From Hyphomicrobiales bacterium (GTDB lineage: Bacteria; Pseudomonadota; Alphaproteobacteria; Rhizobiales; JAKIUO01), in assembly GCA_027069645.1 (NCBI GenBank), contig JALXEI010000195.1, positions 1 to 16,378 of the forward strand: a stretch of DNA of 16,378 nucleotides, read 5' to 3'. Position 1 is the stretch's first letter. Each line of letters starts with the position of its first letter. Positions 1 to 6,966 of this stretch are shown piece by piece. The position numbers and the translations under genes are program-made. The notes under the pieces are model-generated. The model was not told the origin of the DNA. It did not search any database and was given only the letters and a program-made list of their open reading frames with translations.

Positions 1-473
1 CCCTTGAAATAGAGATCGACATCGTCATCGGCAAGGAAATCAAAACTGACGGTTTGGCCGATGAGGGCAGGGTTGGCTACGACCCTGTCGCGCAGTTCGA
101 AGGGAGAGGCGGAACTGATCAGCTTGTAGAGCGCACGTTTTTCGCTGCGTTTCAGGCCGGGGAATTTTTTTCTCAGCGCCTTTTTGACCAGTCTCATATA
201 GCTGGCGCCATAAAGCGTATCGGGGTCGCGTTTGCCCTCGGGGTCGATGCGTTTTTCGTCAAGCTTTACATCCAGCGTGATATAGGTCTCGGTGCGTGCC
301 AGCACGGCCCGGCTGACAATGGAATAAACCAGTGTGACGAGAGCAATGGCGGCAAAGCTGATTGCCGCCATGCCGGCAAATTTCAGAATGGATTGCGAAC
401 GATAACGCTTTTTCACCCGCGCACGCGCCGCTTGCGAGGTGTGCAAATCATGTCTGTTTTTCCGAACATTCAT
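1..473 (-). CDS. pstA: Phosphate ABC transporter permease PstA, N-terminal part
   Basis: This is the start of the second membrane subunit of the high-affinity phosphate importer PstSCAB; the 3' end is cut by the window edge, leaving about 157 residues. The start is the ATG at 473, 13 bases after the pstC stop, so it belongs to the same transcript. Visible are a basic cytoplasmic N-terminus, one membrane segment at about residues 32-53 (ending ALVTLVYSIVSRAVL) and a charged periplasmic stretch with YITLDVKLDEKRIDP and DTLYGASYMRLVKKAL. That extension is typical of the DUF3333 region found in alphaproteobacterial PstA. The ABC permease core is not in the window, so the name rests on position and on the N-terminal extension. 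Confidence 0.85.
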   Translation of the reverse strand, partial: MNVRKNRHDLHTSQAARARVKKRYRSQSILKFAGMAAISFAAIALVTLVYSIVSRAVLARTETYITLDVKLDEKRIDPEGKRDPDTLYGASYMRLVKKALRKKFPGLKRSEKRALYKLISSASPFELRDRVVANPALIGQTVSFDFLADDDVDLYFK

Positions 474-486
474 GGCGGGATGGCCC

Positions 487-1869
487 TCAATCATATTTCT
501 GACGGTATTTTTCGACGATGCGCAGGGCAACAAGGTTCATGATCAGGGTGAGGAAGAACAGCGTAAACCCGAGAGAGAAGGCCGGTCCGGCGGCTGTTCC
601 GGCATCTGTATCGCCGTTGATCAGCGCGACGATCTGAACGGTTACGGTGGTCACCGCCTCAAGCGGGTTAAAGGTCAGGTTGGCGCCCTGTCCTGCGGCC
701 ATGACAACAATCATGGTTTCTCCAACAGCCCGTGACATGGCCAGAATGATGGCCGAGACAATGCCGGGCAGGGCGGCCGGCAGCACGACCCTGATAACGG
801 TTTCGGCTCTGGTCGCACCAAGGCCATATGAGCCGTCGCGCAGGGCCTGCGGCACGGCATTGATGACATCATCGGACAGGGAAGATATAAACGGAATGAT
901 CATGATGCCCATGACCAGCCCGGCCGCCAGCGCACTTTGCGCCGATACGGCCAGCCCGACGCCTTCCCCGAGCCAGCGGATAAACGGGGCCACGGTCAGG
1001 GCGGCAAAAAAGCCGTAGACAACCGTTGGCACGCCGGCGAGGATTTCCAGCATCGGCTTGACCGCGGCCCGCACGCCGGGGGTCGCGAATTCCGACAGGT
1101 AAATGGCAGAGAAAAGGCCCACAGGCACGGCAACAGCAAGGGCAATGAGCGTAATCAGTGCCGTTCCGGCAAAAAGAGGCAGGACGCCAACGGTATTTTC
1201 ATCGACCTTGCCATCAAACACACCGGACAGGGGCGCCCAGTGTGTGCCAAAAAGGAATTTGTAAAACGGCACATGGCTGAAAAATCTCAAAGTTTCGCCA
1301 ATCAGCGAAAACAATATGCCAAAGGTCGCGATAATGGCCATCGCAGCACTGGCCATCAGGGCATAGCGAATGATGCGTTCGGATCGATTGCGAGCGCGAA
1401 AGGCCGGGGCAATCTTTTTGTAGCTCCAGCCAAAACCGAGCAGCGAAGCCAGCGTTGCGAGGATCATCAGGCTCCATTTCCTGACAGACAGAAAATGACG
1501 ATATTTCGCAGCAAGAACGGGGCGCGCTTTTGCAACAGCGTCATCTGTAGCCTGCCCGACAACGCCGCCGCTTGCAAGGCTTCTGGCATCGATCATCAAA
1601 CGTTCCTGCACCAGCGGAGAACGTTTTTTCAGTTCATCGGGCAGGGAAGCGTGAAGTCTGGCGTTCATGAACCAGCCGGACAGGATGCTGAACAGCAGCG
1701 CCACTGCGAGGCCGGACAGGGCGGTCAGCAACAGGGCATAAAGGCCGTGATAGACCGGGCGCGAATGCAACGAGGAGAGGTGACCACCCACGACGTTTAC
1801 AGCCCGGGACCAGGAGGCGAAACCAGCCAGAACAGAAAGTGCGGTGATGATGAGCAATACCAGTCCCAT
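487..1869 (-). CDS. pstC: Phosphate ABC transporter permease PstC
   Basis: This inner-membrane subunit forms the phosphate channel with PstA. It has 460 residues, longer than the roughly 320 of E. coli PstC, because of an added N-terminal region with membrane segments near residues 2-20, 42-66 and 132-150. The ABC permease core follows, starting with a membrane segment near 167-190. The EAA-type loop that contacts the PstB ATPase lies near 346-378 (SYGLGATRAETVIRVVLP, then SRAVGETM). Conserved PstC phrases such as LEILAGVPTVVYGFFA are present at 274-289. It lies between pstS (38 bases upstream) and pstA (13 bases downstream). The long form is usual in Alphaproteobacteria. Expression should follow the Pho box in front of pstS. 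Confidence 0.95.
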   Translation of the reverse strand: MGLVLLIITALSVLAGFASWSRAVNVVGGHLSSLHSRPVYHGLYALLLTALSGLAVALLFSILSGWFMNARLHASLPDELKKRSPLVQERLMIDARSLASGGVVGQATDDAVAKARPVLAAKYRHFLSVRKWSLMILATLASLLGFGWSYKKIAPAFRARNRSERIIRYALMASAAMAIIATFGILFSLIGETLRFFSHVPFYKFLFGTHWAPLSGVFDGKVDENTVGVLPLFAGTALITLIALAVAVPVGLFSAIYLSEFATPGVRAAVKPMLEILAGVPTVVYGFFAALTVAPFIRWLGEGVGLAVSAQSALAAGLVMGIMIIPFISSLSDDVINAVPQALRDGSYGLGATRAETVIRVVLPAALPGIVSAIILAMSRAVGETMIVVMAAGQGANLTFNPLEAVTTVTVQIVALINGDTDAGTAAGPAFSLGFTLFFLTLIMNLVALRIVEKYRQKYD

Positions 1870-1907
1870 CCTGCGACAGTCTCCCTCGTTACAATGGCAA
1901 ATATCGG

Positions 1908-3050
1908 CTAGTGCAGTTTCTCCTGGCCCGTCATGGGCGTCAGGGCAATGACATGATCCGCCATTTCCTCGTGCATGTCTTCTGGCAAGGGAATCAGACC
2001 CTTGTCAACACAATAGCCATCCTCGCCGGTGGCGTCCTCTGACAGGAATTCGGCGATATATTCCCTGATCCCCGGCACCGAACCCACATGGGCGTTTTTC
2101 ACATAAAAATACAGCGAGCGCGAAACCGGATAGGCCCCCTCGGCAATGCTGTCAATATCCGGCAGGACGCCTTCTACCCTCGCCCCCTTGATCCTTGCCC
2201 TGTTCTGGTCAAGGTAGGAAAAGCCGAAGACGCCAATGGCTCTGGTGTTGGCTTCAAGCTGACCGACAATGGCATTGTCGTTTTCACCCGCTTCGATATA
2301 GGCACCGTCTTCACGAATTTTCCAGGCAATCTTCCTGAAAATATCCTTGCCTCCGGCTGGTTCGCCCTGTTGCAGCAGGAATTCGCCGGGAATGCCATAT
2401 TGGGCCGCATATTCAGCAATTTTCGGATCGCCTTTTTTCATGGCTTTGAGTTCGCGGAGCCAGTTGAAAGCCTCGGCACCCTTGCCAAGGGCGATTTCCT
2501 CGAAGGCATCGCGCGTTCCGCTGGTGGGGGGCGGGCCAAAGATTTCGATCTTGCTGTCGGGCAGCGATGCATCAATGTCCGACCATTTTTGATAGGGGTT
2601 TTTGACGAGCTTGCCATCCCTGCCCGGGACCATTGCGGCTGTGGCCATGAAGATCTGCTTGCGGGTCAGGCTGATGACCGGCGCGGCCTTTGCGTTGGCA
2701 AGGACTATACCGTCATAGCCAATGACGGCTTCGGTGATGTTTTTAACACCATTGGCCTGACATTTTTCCCACTCTTTCCTCTTCATGCGGCGCGAAGCAT
2801 TTGTGATGTCGGGCGTATCAATACCCGGCCCCTTGCAGAACAGCTTGATGCCCCCGCCCGAACCGGTGGAAATGACCTTTGGTGTTTTGAATTTTGTCTT
2901 CTTGCCGAATCTGTCGGCGACCGTGGTTGAAAATGGAAAAACCGTCGAGGAGCCGACGATGGAAATCTGATCACGGGCCAGAGACGGCGTTTGACCCGAT
3001 ATTGCAGCCGTGGCCAGTGTGATCGCTCCTGCCAGAAGTTTCATTCTCAT
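1908..3050 (-). CDS. pstS: Phosphate-binding periplasmic protein PstS
   Basis: This periplasmic protein captures phosphate and delivers it to PstCA. With the start at 3050 it has 380 residues. I prefer 3050, or the second ATG at 3044, to the longer reading frame from 3113, because GAGAGG and AGGA lie just upstream and a clean signal peptide follows, with likely cleavage after PSLA at residue 25. The mature protein begins with the PstS signature IVGSSTVFPF (31-40), then TGSGGGIKL (62-70) and TSGTRDAFEE (176-185), which supply phosphate-binding Ser, Thr, Gly, Arg and Asp residues. It is the first gene after the Pho-box promoter and runs on into pstC. In-frame codons between 3113 and 3050 overlap the promoter, another reason to reject the longer start. 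Confidence 0.95.
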   Translation of the reverse strand: MRMKLLAGAITLATAAISGQTPSLARDQISIVGSSTVFPFSTTVADRFGKKTKFKTPKVISTGSGGGIKLFCKGPGIDTPDITNASRRMKRKEWEKCQANGVKNITEAVIGYDGIVLANAKAAPVISLTRKQIFMATAAMVPGRDGKLVKNPYQKWSDIDASLPDSKIEIFGPPPTSGTRDAFEEIALGKGAEAFNWLRELKAMKKGDPKIAEYAAQYGIPGEFLLQQGEPAGGKDIFRKIAWKIREDGAYIEAGENDNAIVGQLEANTRAIGVFGFSYLDQNRARIKGARVEGVLPDIDSIAEGAYPVSRSLYFYVKNAHVGSVPGIREYIAEFLSEDATGEDGYCVDKGLIPLPEDMHEEMADHVIALTPMTGQEKLH

Positions 3051-3088
3051 ATTCCTGTAACCTCTCAAGTCAGTACCCTTACTTTCCG

Positions 3089-3127
3089 GTATAGATATAA
3101 CCGCTTGTTGCAACAGTTATATGACAC
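3089..3127 (-). promoter_or_regulatory. Pho box and -10 element of the pst operon
   Basis: Read on the minus strand, 3127-3110 is GTGTCATATAACTGTTGC. This matches the classical PhoB site (CTGTCATAAAACTGTCAC) at 14 of 18 positions, with two 7-mers spaced 11 bases apart. About 10 bases further on, 3099-3089 reads TATATCTATAC, a good -10. The pho box in place of a -35, about ten bases before the -10, is the standard PhoB-activated layout. A transcript starting near 3080 would have a leader of about 30 bases before pstS. Confidence 0.8.
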
Positions 3128-3151
3128 TGCAAGCTCTTGAAAACCGGAAGG

Positions 3152-3180
3152 TTTCCTGCGAACTTGCGCCTTGCAGGAAA
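3152..3180. repeat. Inverted repeat between phoR and pstS
   Basis: TTTCCTGC (3152-3159) and GCAGGAAA (3173-3180) form an 8-bp perfect stem with a 13-base loop, 46 bases past the phoR stop. No T-run follows on either strand, so it is not a standard intrinsic terminator. It could slow or end phoR transcription, stabilise its mRNA, or be chance. Confidence 0.35.
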
Positions 3181-3225
3181 ACAAATCTGCTCCTGCCATT
3201 TCGACCCTGTTTATGAGTTTATGCC

Positions 3226-4296
3226 CTAGACAATCGGGTCTTCGGATGATTTTTTGCAGTTTTGTCTCGCTTCCGGCAACAGCACGGTAAAGGTGGCACC
3301 CTTGCCCGGCTTTGATCTGATTTCCAGCTTGCCGCGATGGCGCACAATAATGTGTTTGGCGATGGCCAGCCCCAGCCCTGTGCCCCCCTTGTTGCGAGAT
3401 ATTACCTTGTCGACGCGGTAAAAACGCTCGGTGAGACGCGGGATATGTTTGGCGGCAATGCCAGGTCCCTTGTCGCGTACGCTGATGGCCAGACGCGGGG
3501 GATGATTTTTGCTGGCCCCGATCCGGGAGATTGAAATCCATACGGCCCCCCCTTCGCCGCCATAGCGGATGGCGTTTTGAATGATATTCTGAAACACCTG
3601 AATGAGTTCATCATTCTCGCCAAACACGCAGCAGGGCCCCTCGGGAAAATCCGTTTTCAGCACCACATTGTTTTCTTTGGCAAAGGGGGTTAGCAGATTA
3701 ACAACGCCGGATAGGGTTGCGGTAATATCGACAGGAATTTCCGGCGGGGTATCGGTGTTCATTTCCAGTTGACTCAATGACAAAAGATCATCGATCAGAC
3801 GGCTCATGCGCCGGGTCTGTTGCGCCATGATCTGCAAAAAACGGTCGCGGGCCTCTTCATCATCATGCGCGGTGGTTTGCAGCGTTTCGATAAATCCCGA
3901 CAGGGAGGCCAGTGGTGTACGGAGTTCATGGGAGGCATTGGCGATAAAATGCATACGCATTTTTGCCAGCCGTTCGGGTTCCGACATATCGCGCATGTGA
4001 ACAAACAAAAGGGTTGGTTCATCGCCATTGTTCAGGGGAACAAGCGTGGCCTCGATGGTGCGTTTATAGCGTTTTTCGAGTGTAAAGCCGAGCGATGTCT
4101 TCGTTTTTTTGTCAAAGGCGTTTTTTACAGCATCCAGCAAATCGGCCACGCGTGTAATGCGGAACAGCAGGGTTTCCGATTCCAGTTTCCCGAAAAGTTC
4201 CAGCGCTGCCCTGTTGTAAAGATGAACTTTCATATCCGCGGCAACCACGATAACGGGATCGGAAAATCCTTTCACAAGGGCAGACAGGCTGGTCAT
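3226..4296 (-). CDS. phoR: PhoR-type sensor histidine kinase, no membrane segment
   Basis: This histidine kinase would phosphorylate PhoB under phosphate limitation. It has 356 residues. A PAS-like domain fills about 5-100 (SDPVIVVAADMKVHLYNRAA). The HisKA dimerisation helix carries the phospho-accepting His123 in NASHELRTPLASLSGF. The ATPase domain shows the N box (QNIIQNAIRYG, from 236), G1 (DKGPGI, 275-280), F box (ERFYRVD, 290-296) and G2 (GGTGLGL, 304-310). The ATG at 4296 follows AAGGA at about 9 bases, and an in-frame TAA lies about 30 bases upstream, so the protein cannot be extended in frame. No transmembrane helix is present, whereas most PhoR proteins have one or two. It is immediately upstream of pstS, the usual alphaproteobacterial place for phoR. 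The assignment is from motifs plus context. Confidence 0.9.
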   Translation of the reverse strand: MTSLSALVKGFSDPVIVVAADMKVHLYNRAALELFGKLESETLLFRITRVADLLDAVKNAFDKKTKTSLGFTLEKRYKRTIEATLVPLNNGDEPTLLFVHMRDMSEPERLAKMRMHFIANASHELRTPLASLSGFIETLQTTAHDDEEARDRFLQIMAQQTRRMSRLIDDLLSLSQLEMNTDTPPEIPVDITATLSGVVNLLTPFAKENNVVLKTDFPEGPCCVFGENDELIQVFQNIIQNAIRYGGEGGAVWISISRIGASKNHPPRLAISVRDKGPGIAAKHIPRLTERFYRVDKVISRNKGGTGLGLAIAKHIIVRHRGKLEIRSKPGKGATFTVLLPEARQNCKKSSEDPIV

Positions 4297-4413
4297 GGCG
4301 GCACATCCTTTTTCAGGGACGTGTCCCCGACTTTAGATTCGTCAGCAGAGGGCATGAAAGCAAACGGGCAAGGCAAAAGCAAGGGGGACCGAAGCCGGAA
4401 CTGATCAAACAGT

Positions 4414-4435
4414 GTAACTGCAAGGCAACAGTTAC
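4414..4435. promoter_or_regulatory. 22-bp dyad in the phoR/copper divergent region
   Basis: GTAACTG (4414-4420) and CAGTTAC (4429-4435) form a perfect 7-bp inverted repeat with an 8-base spacer. It lies 22 bases upstream of the copper promoter -35 and about 118 bases upstream of phoR. The shape suits a dimeric regulator. It does not fit the Pho box spacing well, and no regulator gene is next to it, so the binding protein is unknown. Confidence 0.4.
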
Positions 4436-4457
4436 GGGAAGAGGCGCACAATGCCTG

Positions 4458-4488
4458 TTGACCTTCCTCCGGGGGGATGGTTTATTGT
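4458..4488 (+). promoter_or_regulatory. CueR/MerR-type copper promoter
   Basis: The -35 TTGACC (4458-4463) and the -10 TATTGT (4483-4488) are separated by exactly 19 bases, the over-long spacing that MerR-family activators correct by twisting the DNA. The spacer holds a dyad, ACCTTCC (4461-4467) and GGATGGT (4475-4481), with one mismatch between arms, and it closely resembles the E. coli copA promoter (TTGACCTTCC, then GGAAGGTTTA). Transcription should begin near 4495, which places all ATG codons before that point outside the message. The regulator gene is not in the window. Induction by Cu(I), or by Ag or Au, is inferred from the match. Confidence 0.8.
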
Positions 4489-4539
4489 TGCACATTATGG
4501 GCATTCCAGACTTTGGTAATGCGGCAGGAACAACGGGAA

Positions 4540-5094
4540 ATGACAGGTCTGATGAAACGGCTGAACCAAAAAATGGTCAAGGGGGCAACGATTTGCACCG
4601 GGCTGCTGCTGTTTGTTGTTCTGTTCGCTCTTGCCGGAAGCGAGGCCGTGCGCGCCTCGCAGGTCGTTGCCGGTCAGTCACATCATGGTGAGCCTTTTGC
4701 TTTTGCGCGGGATTTGCGTGCCGATTTTTCGCATCCCTGTATCCATCATGCGCTACCGGATAACCATACACCGGATAACCATACACCGGATAACCATACA
4801 GGGGACAGTCAGAGGGTCGTATCCGGTTCGCACGCTGACAATGCCGGGCACAAGGATCACAGATGCTGTCCGGGATCGAACCACGCCCATGTGACAAATA
4901 TCAGGCGCTTTCAGTTTGAGCCTTTCGTACTGTCAGTTTCGCCGGATCAGAATGCCGGCCTGATGTCCCTGCATTCTATTCGCCGTTTCAATATGTTTTC
5001 CTTGTCGGGTGGATTCAGGACCATGAATCCGCAGTCGGATCATCCCGGTAGTGCCCGATACCGGTTTTTGAATACTGTTCGTATTCTCGTCTAG
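4540..5094 (+). CDS. His-rich exported protein with PDNHT repeats, first gene of copper operon
   Basis: I do not recognise a family. The frame is open from 4477, but that ATG lies inside the promoter. I choose the ATG at 4540 (184 residues), which has AGGA 10 bases upstream and falls after the predicted transcript start; 4519 and 4552 are alternatives. A short basic stretch (MKRLNQKMVKG) and a hydrophobic core (LLLFVVLFALAGSEAV) look like a signal peptide cleaved near VRA or AGS. The mature part holds many His (HHGE, HPCIHHALPDNH), three perfect PDNHT repeats, and HKDHRCCPGSNHAHV with paired Cys. This suggests copper or other metal binding in the periplasm, which fits the promoter. The C-terminal third, from IRRFQFEPF onward, is not His-rich and could be a separate small domain. 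Confidence 0.65.
   Translation: MTGLMKRLNQKMVKGATICTGLLLFVVLFALAGSEAVRASQVVAGQSHHGEPFAFARDLRADFSHPCIHHALPDNHTPDNHTPDNHTGDSQRVVSGSHADNAGHKDHRCCPGSNHAHVTNIRRFQFEPFVLSVSPDQNAGLMSLHSIRRFNMFSLSGGFRTMNPQSDHPGSARYRFLNTVRILV
4756..4800 (+). repeat. Three perfect tandem copies of a 15-bp unit
   Basis: The unit CCGGATAACCATACA occurs three times without a mismatch (4756-4770, 4771-4785, 4786-4800). It is in frame with the first copper gene and encodes PDNHT in each copy. Sequence identity at third codon positions implies recent expansion by slippage, and the copy number may vary between strains. Confidence 0.9.
5011..5030. repeat. Palindromic element, copy 1
   Basis: GGATTCA and TGAATCC flank six bases. 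It falls inside the 3' end of the first copper gene. The reverse complement of the element at 5186-5206 matches it apart from the two or three central bases, so the two are copies of one imperfect palindrome in opposite orientation, about 175 bases apart. Confidence 0.55.
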
Positions 5095-5185
5095 ATTTCC
5101 CCTTCGCTATCGACGCAGTATGCCACGGGCGGGCTATGGCAGCCCCTTGCAGCGTATTTCTTTTCCAAAAACAAAAATTTTCGCG

Positions 5186-5206
5186 CGGATTCACGTCCTG
5201 AATCCG
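5186..5206. repeat. Palindromic element, copy 2, in the leader of the lipoprotein gene
   Basis: CGGATTCA (5186-5193) and TGAATCCG (5199-5206) form a perfect 8-bp stem with a five-base loop, 38 bases before the lipoprotein start. It is the inverted copy of the element at 5011-5030. The gap 5095-5244 also has a small GGGCT/AGCCC stem at 5131-5145. It may be a protein-binding site or an mRNA structure between the first and second genes; no T-run supports termination. Confidence 0.55.
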
Positions 5207-5244
5207 ACGTGTGGTGTGGGAGGTCCCGACGGGGGACGATTAAG

Positions 5245-5526
5245 ATGAAACAGATTTTGACAAGGGCGGGAGCCGGCGCAATGTTGCTGCTTGCAATGAC
5301 CGCCTGTGATGAAATAGAGGGGGTTGACTACCTCACAAGGGGCCATCCTGCCGATCCGGCAGCCCCTGCTGGCAAAAGGCCGGCAATATCACGGGCGCTT
5401 GTTCCGGAAAACATCAATGTGCAACCGGAGTTGCAGAAATATGGCCGTTCCGGGCCCTCGCGACCGACATCATCGATGGCAATGCCTGCAATGGATCATT
5501 CCGGAAAGCGGGGGAGCCATCCATGA
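5245..5526 (+). CDS. Small predicted lipoprotein of the copper operon
   Basis: This is a 93-residue protein of no family I recognise. The frame is open from 5209, but the ATG at 5245 starts a typical lipoprotein signal: MKQ, hydrophobic AGAMLLLAM, then the lipobox-like MTAC with Cys at residue 20. The mature part is short, Pro/Ala-rich, and contains VDYLTRGHPADPAAPAG and, near the end, SMAMPAMDHSGKRGSH, a mild Met/His signal. Its TGA overlaps the ATG of the TolC-family gene (ATGA at 5523-5526), so the two are probably translated together. A helper of the outer-membrane channel is possible but is inference only. Confidence 0.75.
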   Translation: MKQILTRAGAGAMLLLAMTACDEIEGVDYLTRGHPADPAAPAGKRPAISRALVPENINVQPELQKYGRSGPSRPTSSMAMPAMDHSGKRGSHP

Positions 5527-6965
5527 GCCGTTCGATTAAAATAAAGAAAACAGCTTCAACGTTTGTCGGTGCGGCGCTGCTGATGACGCTTGGCGGCTGT
5601 GCTTCCCTGTCGCCGGATATGGCCTTTTCCGATGTTGCCGGAATGGTGGAACAACGTACCGGCGCACAGATTTCGTGGGATAGCGGCAGCGAAGAGGATC
5701 TTGAAGCCCGCGAACTTGTTTCCCGCCTTTTGAAAAAACCGCTGACCCTGCGTTCAGCGACACAGATTGCCTTGCTCAACAATAGCGGTTTGCAATCGAC
5801 CTATACCCGCCTTGGTATTGCGCAGGCAGAGCTGGTGCAGGCGGGGCTTTTGAAAAACCCGGCTTTCGACATATCGGTGATGAATCCGTTGCAAAGCGCC
5901 TTGCCGGTGAACCTTGTCTACGGGGTGGTTTTTCAGTTTATTGATGCGCTTTATATTCCGCTGCGCAGGCGGGTGGCGGCTTCAAAACTGGACGAGGCAC
6001 GCATATTCGTGACGGCTGCTGTTGTTGACCATGCAGCAAGAACGCAGACGGCTTTTGTTGACTATCTGGCTGCCCGGCAGATGGTTGGGCTGTTCCGGCA
6101 GGTGGAAAAATCCGCCCGCGCCTCGCTTGAAGCGGCAAAGGCATTGCGCAAGGCCGGAAATACAACGGCGCTGGATTTTGAAACGACGCAAAGCCTTTTG
6201 ACAAGTGCAAAGCTGGAACTGGCGGCAGCCGAGGCCATGCGACTGGAAGCGCGCGAAAAGGTCAATAAACTGCTTGGACTTACCGGAGCGCAAACCCGCT
6301 GGCGGACCGCATCACGACTGCCCCCTGTGCCGGGTATTCGTGGACCGTCCGGAAATATTGAACGACAGGCCGTCGAAAAAAGCCTTGATCTTGAAGCCGC
6401 CCGACTACGTCTTGTTACACTTGCACATCAGTATGGTGTGACAACGGCGAGCGCGATTATTCCCGATCTTGAAATCGGTTTTGAAGCTGAACGGGACGGA
6501 CCTGAAAAGGAATGGAGCAGGGGACCGACGATCGGTATCGTGCCGCCGCTGTTCGATCAGGGACGCGCCAGACGCAAGGTTGCTGAAATGAAGATTCGCG
6601 AAGCCCAGGACAATTACCGGGATATTGCCGTGCGTGTGCGCTCTTCGGCGCGGCTGGTGCAGGCAAGGCTGAAAATGACACATGGTCAGTCTCACTATTA
6701 TCGCAAGGCGGTGTTGCCGCAGGCTGCAAAAATTCTTGCGGCGACGCAGGTCAATTATAATGGCATGCAAACGGGTGTCTTCCGGCTGCTGGCGGCAAAG
6801 CGCGGACAGATCAGGGCCGGACAGCGCTATATCGAGGCTCTTCAGGCCGAATGGGTGGCGCGTATTCAGTATCAACAGCTCATGGCAGGGCGCATGCCGT
6901 CGGGTGGCAGCGTCATGAGTGCCGGTTCGTCAGACAGCGCACCGGAACAAACGGGAGGACATTAA
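5523..6965 (+). CDS. TolC/OEP-family outer-membrane efflux lipoprotein
   Basis: TolC-type proteins form trimeric outer-membrane channels with a long periplasmic tunnel. The 480-residue product has a basic start, a hydrophobic segment and the lipobox TLGGC with Cys26, so it should be lipid-anchored like CusC or OprM. Two OEP repeats are visible: LLNNSGLQSTYTRLGIAQAE with QAGLLKNPAF in the first half and GPTIGIVPPLFDQGRARR, followed by long Ala/Arg-rich helices, in the second. Similar proteins sit beside multicopper oxidases in other proteobacterial copper clusters. Neither a periplasmic adaptor nor an RND pump is next to it, so it either serves a distant pump or has a role specific to this operon. 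It overlaps the lipoprotein gene by four bases and ends one base before the next start. Confidence 0.88.
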   Translation: MSRSIKIKKTASTFVGAALLMTLGGCASLSPDMAFSDVAGMVEQRTGAQISWDSGSEEDLEARELVSRLLKKPLTLRSATQIALLNNSGLQSTYTRLGIAQAELVQAGLLKNPAFDISVMNPLQSALPVNLVYGVVFQFIDALYIPLRRRVAASKLDEARIFVTAAVVDHAARTQTAFVDYLAARQMVGLFRQVEKSARASLEAAKALRKAGNTTALDFETTQSLLTSAKLELAAAEAMRLEAREKVNKLLGLTGAQTRWRTASRLPPVPGIRGPSGNIERQAVEKSLDLEAARLRLVTLAHQYGVTTASAIIPDLEIGFEAERDGPEKEWSRGPTIGIVPPLFDQGRARRKVAEMKIREAQDNYRDIAVRVRSSARLVQARLKMTHGQSHYYRKAVLPQAAKILAATQVNYNGMQTGVFRLLAAKRGQIRAGQRYIEALQAEWVARIQYQQLMAGRMPSGGSVMSAGSSDSAPEQTGGH

Positions 6966-6966
6966 C

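Noticed and set aside
937..1911. Long plus-strand frame opposite pstC and similar frames opposite pstS
   Set aside because: They are mirror frames of well-supported pst genes and contain no recognisable motifs.
4313..4504. Minus-strand frame in front of phoR with some hydrophobic residues, considered as a frameshifted PhoR membrane anchor
   Set aside because: It has no basic-hydrophobic pattern of a real signal anchor, overlaps the copper promoter, and phoR has its own ribosome-binding site.
4756..4800. Tandem repeats considered as a CRISPR array
   Set aside because: Units are 15 bp, contiguous without spacers, and in frame within a coding region.
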